Assembly (NCBI GenBank): GCA_944387015.1
Contig: CALXDH010000019.1
Location: forward strand, 1-44,309
Source of the DNA: an uncultured Oscillospiraceae bacterium
Lineage (GTDB): Bacteria; Bacillota; Clostridia; Oscillospirales; Oscillospiraceae
Length of the DNA: 44,309 bases
Direction of reading: 5' to 3'
A model generated the notes under the pieces. The model had not been told where the DNA came from, did not search any database, and worked only from the letters and a program-made list of their open reading frames with translations. Made by a program: the position numbers and the translations under genes. This document shows, piece after piece, positions 22,850 through 32,141 of the stretch. Numbering within the stretch: the first letter of the stretch is position 1; every line of letters begins with the position of its first letter.

Positions 22850-25800
22850 ATGCTGCACATTTTCATCGGCCGGTCCAAGACCGGAAAAACACAGGCGGTC
22901 CTGGAGAAGATCCGGGCGCTGGGAGACGGCGGCCGTCAGATCCTGCTGGTGCCGGAACACGCCTCCCACCAGGCAGAGGTGGATCTGTGCCGGGCCTGCG
23001 GCGATACCGCCAGCCGCCATGCGGAGGTCCTCAGCTTCCGGCGGCTGGGGGAGCGGGTGCTCTCCATCACCGGCGGAGCGGCACAGGTGACGCTGGACGC
23101 CGGCGGCAAGCTGCTGACGCTGCAAAAAGCCCTCTCGGAGGTCTCGCCCATGCTGACGGTGTATCGCCGCCCCTCCCAGAAGGCGGCCTTTTTGCAGCAG
23201 CTGCTGGATTTGATCGACGAGCTGCACTGTTACGAGGTCTCCCCCCAGATGTTGGATGAACGGGCCCGGGAGATGGAGGGCGCCACCCGGGACAAGCTGC
23301 TGGACCTGAGTCTGCTCTACGGCGCCTATGAGGCCCGGCTGCACCGGCCAGGCCTGGATGCCCGGGACCGGATGAGCAAGCTGTGCGACCACCTGGAGGA
23401 GTCCCGGTACGTGCTGGGGAAGGACGTCTTTCTGGACGGCTTCACTTATTTTAACGCTCAGGAACGGCGGGTGCTGGCCATCCTGCTGCGGCAGGCCCGG
23501 TCCGTTACCGTGACGCTGCTGGGGGAGGAAAACAGCCGGGAGGAGATCTTCGCCGCCACCATGCGGACGCTGGAGCAGCTCCGCCGCCTGGCAGAACGGG
23601 AACGAACACCTGTAAAGATCATTAGCTTTACATCGAGCGATGAGAGCGCCCTGGGCCATCTGGAGCGGTGCTTTTTTGGGGAGAGCGTCCCCTATGCGGG
23701 GGACAGCAGCGCCGTCCGCCTGCGCCAGGCGGATACGGTGTTTTCCGAGGCGGAGCAGACGGCGGCGGAGATCCGGCGGCTGGTGGCGTCGGGGACATGC
23801 CGTTACCGGGACATCACAGTGGCGGCACGGAATCTGCCGGACTACGAAGGCGTCATTGAAGCGGTGTTCCAGCGCTATGGAATCCCGGCCTACCTGAGCC
23901 GCCGCAGCGACATTCTGGAAAAGCCCGCCCTGAGCCTGCTCACCGGCGTGCTGGACGCGGTGGGCAACGGGTATGAATACGAGGATATGTTCCGCTGGCT
24001 CAAGACCGGCCTGGCCGGACTGACGCCGGAGGAGTGCGACCAGCTGGAAAACTACGTACTCAAGTGGGAGGTCCATGGCGCCATGTGGCTGCGGGACACG
24101 GAGTGGACGGAAAATCCGGACGGCTACGGCGCTCCCTGGAACGAGGCACGGCAGGCCCGGCTGGAAGAGGTCAATGCCCTCCGCCGTCGGGTCCGTCTTC
24201 CGCTGCTGACACTGGCAGAAGGACTGAAAACCGGAAAAACGGCTGGGGAGAAAGTAAATAGCCTTTACACATTTTTGGAGACGCTGGGACTCCAGTCCGC
24301 TCTGGAAAAACAGATGGAAGAGCAGGCGGCAGCCGGACGGCTCCAGGACGCGGAGGAGACGGCCCAGCTGTGGGAGATCCTCTGCGGTGTGCTGGACCAG
24401 TTCGTGGAGATCCTGGGGGGCGAGCCCATGGAGCTGGACGAGTTCACCCGGCTGCTGCGGCAGGTGCTGACGCAATATAGTGTGGGTACGATCCCCGTCT
24501 CGCTGGATCAGGTCAGCGTCACGGAGATCACCCGCAACGACCGCCACACCACCCGGTACTTTTTCCTGTTGGGGGCCAATGACCATGTGCTGCCCGGCGT
24601 AGGGCAGAGCGGCGGCATCCTCAACGATGATGACCGGGATGCCCTGGCCCTCCACGGCATCCAGCTGGCCCCCAGCGGCATGGACCAGATGGCCATCGAA
24701 CTGCAAAATCTCTATGCCGCCCTGACCCAGGCCACCGACGGGCTTACCGTCAGCTGGCCGGTGACGGACGTGGGCGGTGCTGAGCTGCGGCCTGCCTTTG
24801 TGGTGGAGCGGCTGCTGGGTCTGTTCCCCGGGCTGCGGGTGGAACGGGAAGATCATGGCAAGGAATATCGCTTAACAGCAGTGCAGCCGGCATTGGAGAC
24901 TGCCGGACAAGCGCCGGAGGGACCGTTGTGGCGGTATTTTGCCGCCCGGCCGGAATTTGCACCCCGTCTTTCGGCCATGGAGCGCTCCGCCGCCATGAAG
25001 CGGGGGTCTCTTTCCCGGGGGGCGGTCCGGGCGCTCTACGGCGAGCGTATCAATATGACGGCCTCCCGTTTGGAGCGGCTGCGCAGCTGCCACTTTGCCT
25101 ATTTTATGGAGTACGGCCTCCGGGCAAAACCCCGGCAGCCCGCCGCCTTTGATGCGCCCCAGATCGGAACCTTTCTCCATTACCTGCTGGAGCATGTGAC
25201 TGCGGACGTGCTCAAGCGGGGCGGCTTTGCCCGGGTGGAGGAGGCGGAGCTGCGGGAGCTGACCACCTACTACATCCGGCGGTATGTGGAGCAGGAACTG
25301 CGAAATTTCCAGGGCCGGGGCGCCCGGTTCAAATACCTCTTCGCCCGCCTGCGGAACACTGCCTGGGCGGTGGTGGAGCAGGTGGCGGAGGAGATGCGCC
25401 ACTCGGACTTTGTGCCGCTGGAATTCGAGTTGAGCTTCGGCGACGGCGGTACGCTGCCGGCGGTGGTGGTGTCGGAGCCGGATGCCCAGCTGCGGATCGG
25501 CGGCAAGGTGGACCGGGTGGACGGCTGGGTCAAGGACGGCAAGCTCTACCTGCGGGTGGTGGATTATAAATCCGGCCGCAAGTCCTTTGACCTGGCGTCG
25601 GTGCGGATGGGACTGGACATCCAGATGCTGCTCTACCTCTTCGCCCTGCAAAAGGAGGGGGCGCAGCACTTCGGCCGTGAGATCGAACCGGCGGGGGTTC
25701 TGTATCTGCCCGCCCGGGATGAGATCCTCTCCGCGGAGCGGAACATCCCGCCGGAGAAGCTGCGGCGGGAGCGGGAAAAGCAGCTGCGCCGGTCGGGCCT

Positions 25801-26176
25801 GCTGCTCTCGGACCCGGAGGTGCTCCAGGCCATGGAGCACGAGTCGCTGCAGGAGCCCCACTTCCTGCCGGTGCGGGTGGGGAAGGACGGCAGCATCTCC
25901 GGCTCCATCGCCTCGGCGGCCCGGTTGGGAAAGCTTGGGCGGTATGTGGACAAGCTGGTGCGGCAGATCGGACGGGAAGTCCGGCAGGGCAACATCGACG
26001 CGGACCCCTGCTGCCACAGCGAGGAGGACAGCTACTGCCAGTACTGCGACTGGGCGCCGGCCTGCCATTTCCAGGACGGCCGGGACGGCGATCACCTGCG
26101 CTATATCCTGCCGGTGAAGCCGGAGGAATTCTGGGACGAACTGGAACGGGAAGATGAGGAAGGAGGCGACAAGTAA
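22850..26176 (+). CDS. addB: AddAB helicase-nuclease, subunit AddB
   Basis: Together with AddA processes double-strand breaks for RecA and degrades foreign DNA. The 1108-residue chain has an N-terminal Walker A, FIGRSKTGKT (about 5-14), inactive-helicase domains, and a C-terminal RecB-type nuclease with VVDYKSGR near residue 905. Four cysteines of the AddB iron-sulfur cluster are visible: one in LRSCHFAYF near residue 745 and three in SYCQYCDWAPAC near residue 1063. CAGGAGGAGG precedes the ATG. The addA gene starts 1 bp after the stop, so the two are coupled. A weak promoter may lie in 22760-22820. Confidence 0.96.
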   Translation: MLHIFIGRSKTGKTQAVLEKIRALGDGGRQILLVPEHASHQAEVDLCRACGDTASRHAEVLSFRRLGERVLSITGGAAQVTLDAGGKLLTLQKALSEVSPMLTVYRRPSQKAAFLQQLLDLIDELHCYEVSPQMLDERAREMEGATRDKLLDLSLLYGAYEARLHRPGLDARDRMSKLCDHLEESRYVLGKDVFLDGFTYFNAQERRVLAILLRQARSVTVTLLGEENSREEIFAATMRTLEQLRRLAERERTPVKIISFTSSDESALGHLERCFFGESVPYAGDSSAVRLRQADTVFSEAEQTAAEIRRLVASGTCRYRDITVAARNLPDYEGVIEAVFQRYGIPAYLSRRSDILEKPALSLLTGVLDAVGNGYEYEDMFRWLKTGLAGLTPEECDQLENYVLKWEVHGAMWLRDTEWTENPDGYGAPWNEARQARLEEVNALRRRVRLPLLTLAEGLKTGKTAGEKVNSLYTFLETLGLQSALEKQMEEQAAAGRLQDAEETAQLWEILCGVLDQFVEILGGEPMELDEFTRLLRQVLTQYSVGTIPVSLDQVSVTEITRNDRHTTRYFFLLGANDHVLPGVGQSGGILNDDDRDALALHGIQLAPSGMDQMAIELQNLYAALTQATDGLTVSWPVTDVGGAELRPAFVVERLLGLFPGLRVEREDHGKEYRLTAVQPALETAGQAPEGPLWRYFAARPEFAPRLSAMERSAAMKRGSLSRGAVRALYGERINMTASRLERLRSCHFAYFMEYGLRAKPRQPAAFDAPQIGTFLHYLLEHVTADVLKRGGFARVEEAELRELTTYYIRRYVEQELRNFQGRGARFKYLFARLRNTAWAVVEQVAEEMRHSDFVPLEFELSFGDGGTLPAVVVSEPDAQLRIGGKVDRVDGWVKDGKLYLRVVDYKSGRKSFDLASVRMGLDIQMLLYLFALQKEGAQHFGREIEPAGVLYLPARDEILSAERNIPPEKLRREREKQLRRSGLLLSDPEVLQAMEHESLQEPHFLPVRVGKDGSISGSIASAARLGKLGRYVDKLVRQIGREVRQGNIDADPCCHSEEDSYCQYCDWAPACHFQDGRDGDHLRYILPVKPEEFWDELEREDEEGGDK

Positions 26177-26177
26177 C

Positions 26178-29100
26178 ATGGCAAAGGTGACCCTGACGCC
26201 CCAGCAGCAGGCGGTGGTGGAGAACCGGGGCGGCAGTTTGCTGGTGTCCGCCGCCGCCGGTTCCGGCAAGACCAAGGTGCTGGTGGAGCGGCTCTTCCGC
26301 TACGTGACGGAGGAGCACTGCAATGTGGATGACTTCCTCATCATCACCTATACCAAGGCCGCCGCGGCGGAGCTGCGGGGCAAGATCGCCGCAGAACTGA
26401 CCAAGCGCCTGGCCCAGCAGCCAGGGGACCAGCATCTCAAGCGGCAGGTGCTGCGGGTGTACCGGGCAGACATCAAGACGGTGGACGCCTTCTGCACGGC
26501 GCTGCTGCGGGAGAGCACCCACCTCCTGGCGGAGGAGGGGCAGCGCCACGCCCTGACGGCGGATTTCCGGGTGCTGGACGAGAGCGAGGCCAAGCTGCTG
26601 CGCACCCGGGTACTGGAGCGGACGCTGGAGGCGTTTTACGAGGAACTGGACCCGGGCCGGGAGCAGCTGGCGGATACGCTGGGTGCCGGTCGGGACGACA
26701 CCGCCCTGGCGGAGCTGGTGCTGGAGCTATACGATAAGCTCCAGAGCCACGCGGACCCGGAGAAGTGGCTGCGGGAGAACCGGTCGGCGTGGAGCGAGCT
26801 CACCGGCAGCTTTGACGAGACGGCATACGCCCGGGAATTACTGGGGGGCCTGCGCCGGAAGGCAGGACACTGGGCGGGACTGCTGCGCAGTGCCGCCGCC
26901 CGGACGGAGGGAGACGAGGCCCTCTCCCGGGGCTACGGAGAAAAGTTCCTGACGGCATCGTTCTCTTTTGATGCCTTGGCCAAAAGCGAGAGCTGGGAAG
27001 GAGCCCGGCAAGCGGCGGACGCGGTGGTGTTCCCCCGGCTGACCACGCCCCGGGGCCGGAGCGAAGAGCCTGCTGTGGTGGCCCTCAAGCGGGTGTGGGA
27101 GGGCGCCAAGGAGGAGAAGAAGCGGATGGACGCCCTGCTGGATGTCAGCGGGGAGGAGGCCATGGAAGACCTGCGGGCGGTGGCCCCGGCCATGATCGCC
27201 CTGCTGGAGCTGACGGAGACCTTCGCGGAGCAGTACCGCCGGGAAAAGCTGCGGCGCAACAGCGCGGACTTCTCCGACCAGGAGCACCTGGCTCTGCGGC
27301 TGCTGGTGGCGCCGGGCGGCGGCCCCACGGAGCTGGGCACCCAGGTGGCGGCCCGGTATCAGGAGATCCTGGTGGACGAGTACCAGGATACCAACGAGGT
27401 GCAAAACGCCATCTTCCGGGCGGTGTCCCGGGACGGACAAAACATCTTCACCGTGGGCGACGTCAAGCAGAGCATCTACCGTTTCCGCCTGGCGGACCCT
27501 ACCATCTTTCTAGAAAAGTACAACCGCTTCCGCTCCTATGAGGAGGCCGCCGACGGCGAGGAGCGGAAGATCCTGCTCTCCAAGAATTTCCGCTCCCGGC
27601 GGGAGATCCTGGACGCGGCCAACTTCATCTTTTCCAACATCCTCTCCCAGGAGATGGGAGAGATGGACTACGGCGAGGATGAGGCGCTCCACTTCGGTGC
27701 GGAGTACTACCCGGAGCGCCACGACTGCGACACGGAGTTTCACCTGATCTGTGCCCGCCAGCGCTCCGGCGAAGAGGACCGGCCGGTGAAGAAGCTGACG
27801 GCGGAGGCCCGGTTCGTGGCGGGCCGGATCCGGACGCTGCTGGACGAGGGGTATCCTGTCACCGGCGAGGATGGGACGCTGCGTCCGTGCCGGCCGGAGG
27901 ACTTTGTGATTTTGATGCGCTCCCCCGGCAGCCGGAAGGCGGCCTATGCCCAGGCCTTGGCAGAGCGGGACGTTCCCTGTTCCTTTGAGGAGAGCGGGGA
28001 CTTTTTCCACACTATGGAGATCAGCGTGGTCATGGGCCTTCTGGAGATCATCGACAATCCCCGCCAGGATGTGCCGCTGATCGCGGTGCTGCGCTCCCCG
28101 CTGTTCGGCTTCACGCCGGACCGGCTGGCCATGATCCGGGCGGGATGCCCTCAGGGGGATTTCTATGACGCACTGGCCGTAGATGAAGGCGAGGACTGCA
28201 AAGCGTTTTTGCAGACTCTCTCGGAACTGCGGCTGGCGGGGCGGGACATGAGTGTCCACCACCTGCTGTGGCACCTGTACAACACGTTGAACATCCTGGG
28301 CGTTTTCGGTGCCATGGACAGCGGCGCGGAGCGGCGGGAGAACCTGATCGCCCTGACGGAACATGCCGAGCAGTTTGAAAGCAGCGGTTACCGGGGCCTC
28401 TTTGCCTTTGTGACCCAGCTGCGGCGGCTTCTGGAGGAGGGACAGGCTCCCGCCACCCGGGGGCCCTCCGCCGCGGCGGGTGTGGGCCTCATGAGTATCC
28501 ACAAGTCCAAGGGACTGGAATTTCCCATCGTGATCCTGGCGGATCTGGACCATGTGTTCTCCCGGCAGGACTTCGATACGCCGGTGCTGGTGCATCCGAC
28601 CATGGGCCTGGGTCCCAAGCGGGTGGATCTTGCGCGGAAGATCCAGTACCCCACGCTGGCCCGGATGGCCATTCAGGAAAAGCTCCGGCGGGAGAACCTC
28701 TCCGAGGAGCAGCGGATCCTGTACGTGGCCATGACCCGGCCCAAGGAGAAGCTGATCCTGGTGGATGCCCTCTACCACGCGGAAAGCCGCCTGCAGAAGC
28801 TGGCGGCGGTGGCGTCCTGTCCGGTGAAGCCGGAGACGGTGGCGTCCTGCCGGACCTTCGGAGAGTGGCTGCTGCTGCCGCTGCTGTGCCGCCCTGAGGC
28901 GCAGCCGCTGCGGGATTTGGCGGGCGTGGAGCTGGAGTGTCTCTATGAAGGCGATACCGCTCCCTGGCAGGTGTTCTGCCACGACAGTGAGGAGTTCCGG
29001 GCCCGGCCCCATCCGGCGGTATCTTTGGAGACGGAGGAGGGGGCGGAGACCTTTGACCCGGCGCTGCTGGAATTCGTTTACCCCTACCAGCGGGAGACGC

Positions 29101-29735
29101 TGCTGCCGGCCAAGGTGACAGCCACCCAGCTCAAGGGCCGCCCGCTGGATGAGGAAATCTCCCAGAACGCCCACCACACCCCTTATCTCCGCCCCTTGTC
29201 CCAGCCCCGGTTCCGGCAGGAACGCCAGGGCCTGACGGCGGCGGAGCAGGGCACTGCCACCCATCTGGTGCTTCAGTATCTGGACTTTTCTGATCTGGAT
29301 GTGGCGGGCCAGGTGGAATCCCTGTGCCTGCGAGGGCTGCTGACGGTCGAACAGGCCGCTGCGGTGGACCGGGAAGCGCTGGAGCGGTTTCTCCGCTCGC
29401 CGCTGGCAGAGGAGATCCACCGGGGTCAAAATGTCCGGCGGGAGTATCCCTTCACCCTCTTGATGGATGCCCGGGACTACGACCCGGACGCCGCGGCGGG
29501 GGAGACCATTTTGCTCCAGGGCGTGGTGGACTGCTGCTTTGAGACGGAGGACGGGATCACGGTGGTGGATTTCAAGACCGACCGGGTACTGACGGACGCG
29601 GAGGTCCGCCGCCGGGCGGAGCAGTACCGCCCCCAGCTGGAGGCATACAGCCGGGCACTGGAGCGGGTGCTGGAGCGGCCGGTGGTGCGGCGGGAGCTAT
29701 ACTTCCTGCGGGCTGGTACCAGCATTGCGCTGTAA
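26178..29735 (+). CDS. addA: AddAB helicase-nuclease, subunit AddA
   Basis: 1185-residue UvrD-type helicase with a C-terminal nuclease. Motifs in order: Q-motif TLTPQQQAVVENRGG, Walker A SAAAGSGKTKVLVERL (about 25-40), Ia ITYTKAAAAELRGKI, Walker B ILVDEYQDTNEVQN near residue 400, GDVKQSIYRFRLADPTIF, later LMSIHKSKGLEFP and LYVAMTRPKEKLILV, and the nuclease signature VVDFKTDRV near residue 1132. AGGAGG lies inside the addB end. The ATG at 26178 is chosen over an in-frame ATG at 26154 for that reason. No convincing forward terminator was found; the hairpin downstream has its U-run on the other strand. Confidence 0.97.
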   Translation: MAKVTLTPQQQAVVENRGGSLLVSAAAGSGKTKVLVERLFRYVTEEHCNVDDFLIITYTKAAAAELRGKIAAELTKRLAQQPGDQHLKRQVLRVYRADIKTVDAFCTALLRESTHLLAEEGQRHALTADFRVLDESEAKLLRTRVLERTLEAFYEELDPGREQLADTLGAGRDDTALAELVLELYDKLQSHADPEKWLRENRSAWSELTGSFDETAYARELLGGLRRKAGHWAGLLRSAAARTEGDEALSRGYGEKFLTASFSFDALAKSESWEGARQAADAVVFPRLTTPRGRSEEPAVVALKRVWEGAKEEKKRMDALLDVSGEEAMEDLRAVAPAMIALLELTETFAEQYRREKLRRNSADFSDQEHLALRLLVAPGGGPTELGTQVAARYQEILVDEYQDTNEVQNAIFRAVSRDGQNIFTVGDVKQSIYRFRLADPTIFLEKYNRFRSYEEAADGEERKILLSKNFRSRREILDAANFIFSNILSQEMGEMDYGEDEALHFGAEYYPERHDCDTEFHLICARQRSGEEDRPVKKLTAEARFVAGRIRTLLDEGYPVTGEDGTLRPCRPEDFVILMRSPGSRKAAYAQALAERDVPCSFEESGDFFHTMEISVVMGLLEIIDNPRQDVPLIAVLRSPLFGFTPDRLAMIRAGCPQGDFYDALAVDEGEDCKAFLQTLSELRLAGRDMSVHHLLWHLYNTLNILGVFGAMDSGAERRENLIALTEHAEQFESSGYRGLFAFVTQLRRLLEEGQAPATRGPSAAAGVGLMSIHKSKGLEFPIVILADLDHVFSRQDFDTPVLVHPTMGLGPKRVDLARKIQYPTLARMAIQEKLRRENLSEEQRILYVAMTRPKEKLILVDALYHAESRLQKLAAVASCPVKPETVASCRTFGEWLLLPLLCRPEAQPLRDLAGVELECLYEGDTAPWQVFCHDSEEFRARPHPAVSLETEEGAETFDPALLEFVYPYQRETLLPAKVTATQLKGRPLDEEISQNAHHTPYLRPLSQPRFRQERQGLTAAEQGTATHLVLQYLDFSDLDVAGQVESLCLRGLLTVEQAAAVDREALERFLRSPLAEEIHRGQNVRREYPFTLLMDARDYDPDAAAGETILLQGVVDCCFETEDGITVVDFKTDRVLTDAEVRRRAEQYRPQLEAYSRALERVLERPVVRRELYFLRAGTSIAL

Positions 29736-29748
29736 GCCGTGTGGACAG

Positions 29749-29779
29749 AAAAAGGCGGCAGGGCATTTGCCCTGCCGCC
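29749..29779 (-). terminator. Intrinsic terminator of the CBS-domain gene
   Basis: GGCGGCAGGGCA / TGCCCTGCCGCC, a perfect 12-bp stem with a 2-base centre. On the minus strand it is followed by TTTTTC, so it terminates the CBS gene; it may also slow transcription from addA. Confidence 0.85.
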
Positions 29780-29806
29780 AATGAAAGCAGATGTTGGATG
29801 TAAGGG

Positions 29807-30256
29807 TCATACGATCTTCCGCAGAGACGGCTGCACCAGCGATTGCTGCTTGCCGGCATAATAGCGGATGATGTCTTTGCGGGTGACGATGCCGGTGAAT
29901 TTGCCCAGATCATCTACCACAGGGATAAAGTTCTGGTTCATGGCGCTTTGCATCAGTTCTTCCATGCTGACGGTGATGCGCACGGGGGGATAGTGGTTGC
30001 CTCTGAGGATGTCGCGGATACGAAGATGCTCCATGTCCTTCATGGAAAGAGCCTTTTGCTGCTTGGTCTCGTCGGAGAGGAGCTGCCAGAGGAAGTCCCC
30101 CTCACTGACGGTGCCCACATAGGTTCCGCTGCGGGTGATCACAGGGATGGCGGTGTAACCGTGGTAGCGCATTTTTTCCAGGCCCTGACGAAAGGTATAG
30201 TCATCATACAGATAGGCGACGCTGTTTTTGGGGAGCAGAAAATACGCAATGTTCAC
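29807..30256 (-). CDS. Small CBS-domain-pair protein (CbpB/DarB-like candidate)
   Basis: 149 residues made of two CBS motifs (about 15-65 and 85-140): YTAIPVITRSGTYVGTVSEGDFLWQL and FIPVVDDLGKFTGIVTRKDIIRYY. CBS pairs bind adenine nucleotides. Size, the opening segment VAYLYDDYTFRQGLEKMRYHGYTAIPV and single-domain layout recall the DarB/CbpB proteins of Firmicutes, which bind c-di-AMP and act on Rel or pyruvate carboxylase; this is a resemblance judged by eye only. Weak Shine-Dalgarno (GAGGC) before the ATG. It is monocistronic with its own terminator. Confidence 0.85.
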   Translation of the reverse strand: MNIAYFLLPKNSVAYLYDDYTFRQGLEKMRYHGYTAIPVITRSGTYVGTVSEGDFLWQLLSDETKQQKALSMKDMEHLRIRDILRGNHYPPVRITVSMEELMQSAMNQNFIPVVDDLGKFTGIVTRKDIIRYYAGKQQSLVQPSLRKIV

Positions 30257-30381
30257 ATCGTTGCCTCATTTCTTCAAGCGGATGACCGCCCGTATTTGGC
30301 CTCTCCGGCCTTCTGAACATAGTATACAGGAAAGGTTCGGAAAAATGGTGAATAATTTATGAAGTTTGACCCGCTGCCCCC

Positions 30382-30410
30382 TTTACATTTGGCGGCGGGC
30401 CTGCTATGCT
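30382..30410 (+). promoter_or_regulatory. Promoter candidate of the Crp/Fnr regulator gene
   Basis: TTTACA, 17 bp, TATGCT, 46 bp before the ATG at 30457. Confidence 0.5.
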
Positions 30411-30456
30411 AATGGCGCGTGATATATGCAACATTTCAGAAAGGGGGACGGTCACG

Positions 30457-31122
30457 ATGCTGACCAGAGAGGAGCTGGAAAAGAGCCCGCTGTTCCAGGG
30501 AATCTCCTATGAGAGCTACTGTGCGATGCTGCACTGTTTCCAGGCGGTTCAGAAGTCGTTTCGGTCCGATGAGCTGATCTACGATTTTACGATGCCCACC
30601 AACAACGCAGTGGGGATCGTGGAGCGGGGGAGCGCTTCGCTGATCCGGATCGACGAGGAGGGCGTTTCCACAGTGATGGAGGAGCTGGGGCCCGGCGGTG
30701 TCTTTGGCCGGACGCTGGCCTTTGCCACTTCCAACGGAGACAGCCTGGAGGTTATCTGCCGTACGTCCTGCGATGTGCTCTTTATCGACTACCCCCATAT
30801 CCTCAAACGGTGTGAGCGGGCCTGCACCCACCACAGCCTGCTGGTGCAGAACATGCTGCGGCTGATGAGCGATAAGGCCCAGGCCCTCTCCGAGCGGGTG
30901 GATGTGCTCTCCCGGCGGTCCATCCGGGAAAAGCTGCTGTGCTATTTCCGCCAGCTGGCGGACAAGGCCGGGGAGGAGACCTTTACGCTGCCGTTTTCTC
31001 TCAGCACGCTGGCAGACTACATCGCCACCGACCGCAGCGCCATGATGCGGGAGCTCAAGCGGCTGCGGGAAGAGGGCGTTGTCCAGTCGGAAGGACGGCA
31101 GTTTACCCTCTGCGGCGGCTGA
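30457..31122 (+). CDS. Crp/Fnr family transcriptional regulator
   Basis: 221 residues: an N-terminal cyclic-nucleotide-binding-like beta-barrel (about 10-125, IVERGSASLIRIDEEGVSTVMEELGPGGVFG) and a C-terminal winged helix (about 150-220, FSLSTLADYIATDRSAMMRELKRLREEGVVQSEG). There is no FNR-type cysteine cluster, and the barrel lacks an obvious cAMP phosphate-binding arginine motif (it reads FGRTLAFATS), so its effector is unknown. The ATG at 30457 follows AAGGGGG; an in-frame ATG at 30406 lies inside the promoter. It is directly upstream of nfnAB, which has its own promoter, and may regulate it. Confidence 0.87.
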   Translation: MLTREELEKSPLFQGISYESYCAMLHCFQAVQKSFRSDELIYDFTMPTNNAVGIVERGSASLIRIDEEGVSTVMEELGPGGVFGRTLAFATSNGDSLEVICRTSCDVLFIDYPHILKRCERACTHHSLLVQNMLRLMSDKAQALSERVDVLSRRSIREKLLCYFRQLADKAGEETFTLPFSLSTLADYIATDRSAMMRELKRLREEGVVQSEGRQFTLCGG

Positions 31123-31190
31123 GAAAATCCGGTTTCACAAAACTTCTAAAAAGTACGTTAAAAATTTGGCAGTCTGACGGAGAAAACGCA

Positions 31191-31219
31191 TTGACGGGGA
31201 TTCCCGGGCGTGTTAAAAT
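31191..31219 (+). promoter_or_regulatory. Sigma-A promoter of nfnAB
   Basis: TTGACG, 17 bp, TAAAAT. The 5' leader to the ATG at 31297 contains the imperfect repeat ATCATTCGATCATTCG at 31265-31280. Confidence 0.75.
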
Positions 31220-31296
31220 ATCAACAATGTGTCACGCCGAAGGATACAGGTCCGATAGAAAACAATCATTCGATCATTCGGGAAAGAAGGAACAGT

Positions 31297-32139
31297 ATGT
31301 ATCGTATCGTGAGAAAAGAGGCGCTCCGGCCCACAGTCACTCTGTATGAGATCGAGGCACCCCTGATCGCTAAGAAGGCACAGCCCGGCCAGTTCATCAT
31401 TCTGCGGGTGGACGAGCAGGGCGAGCGGATCCCCATAACGATCAATAACTACGACCCTGAAAAGGGCACTGTTACCATCATTGTTCAGACCGTGGGCGCT
31501 ACCACCGAAAAGCTCAGCCACCTCAACGAGGGCGACTGCCTGCAGGATTTTGTCGGTCCTTTGGGCAAGGCCACGGAGACCGAGGGCAAGAAGAAGGTCT
31601 GCGTGGTGGGCGGCGGTGTCGGCTGCGCCATTGCGTACCCGGTCTTGAAGAAGTTCCATGACTGCGGTGCCGAGGTCCACGCGGTCATCGGCTTCAAGAA
31701 CAAGGACCTGGTGATCCTGGAGGACGAGTTCCGCAAGGCCAGCAGCGTCCTGAAGGTCTGCACCGACGATGGCTCCTACGGCCAGAAGGGCCTGGTCACC
31801 GACGCGCTCAAGGAGCTCATCGATGCCGGCAACCAGTATGACGAGGTCTTCGCCATCGGCCCCATGGTCATGATGAAGTTCGTCTCCAAGACCACGGAGC
31901 CTTACGGCATCCCCACCACCGTCTCCATGAGCCCCATCATGATCGACGGCACCGGCATGTGCGGCGGCTGCCGGCTGAGCGTGGGCGGCGAGATGAAGTT
32001 CGCCTGCGTGGACGGCCCCGACTTCGACGGCCATAAGGTAGACTGGGATCTGGCGGTCAAGCGCAACCAGATGTACCGGGAGTATGAGGCCCACAAGTAT
32101 GAGGAGACCTGCAACCTGTTCAAGAAGGAGGCCGAATAA
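31297..32139 (+). CDS. nfnA: NADH-dependent ferredoxin:NADP+ oxidoreductase, small subunit
   Basis: 280 residues. Small FAD/NAD(H) subunit of the electron-bifurcating transhydrogenase NfnAB, which couples NADH plus reduced ferredoxin to NADPH formation. The N-terminal FAD barrel (PGQFIILRVDEQGERIPITIN) is followed by the NAD lobe (KVCVVGGGVGCAIAYPVLK, about 100-118) and the cysteine cluster MCGGCRLSVGGEMKFACVDGP near residue 225, which holds the [2Fe-2S] centre. Dihydroorotate dehydrogenase electron-transfer subunits look similar, but the fusion-partner gene nfnB directly follows (2-bp gap) and decides the call. Codon use is strongly biased, as expected for high expression. AAAGAAGGAA precedes the ATG. 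Confidence 0.92.
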   Translation: MYRIVRKEALRPTVTLYEIEAPLIAKKAQPGQFIILRVDEQGERIPITINNYDPEKGTVTIIVQTVGATTEKLSHLNEGDCLQDFVGPLGKATETEGKKKVCVVGGGVGCAIAYPVLKKFHDCGAEVHAVIGFKNKDLVILEDEFRKASSVLKVCTDDGSYGQKGLVTDALKELIDAGNQYDEVFAIGPMVMMKFVSKTTEPYGIPTTVSMSPIMIDGTGMCGGCRLSVGGEMKFACVDGPDFDGHKVDWDLAVKRNQMYREYEAHKYEETCNLFKKEAE

Positions 32140-32141
32140 CC

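Noticed and set aside
31297-32139. Dihydroorotate dehydrogenase electron-transfer subunit (pyrK)
   Set aside because: No pyrD or other pyr gene is adjacent; the partner gene is nfnB.
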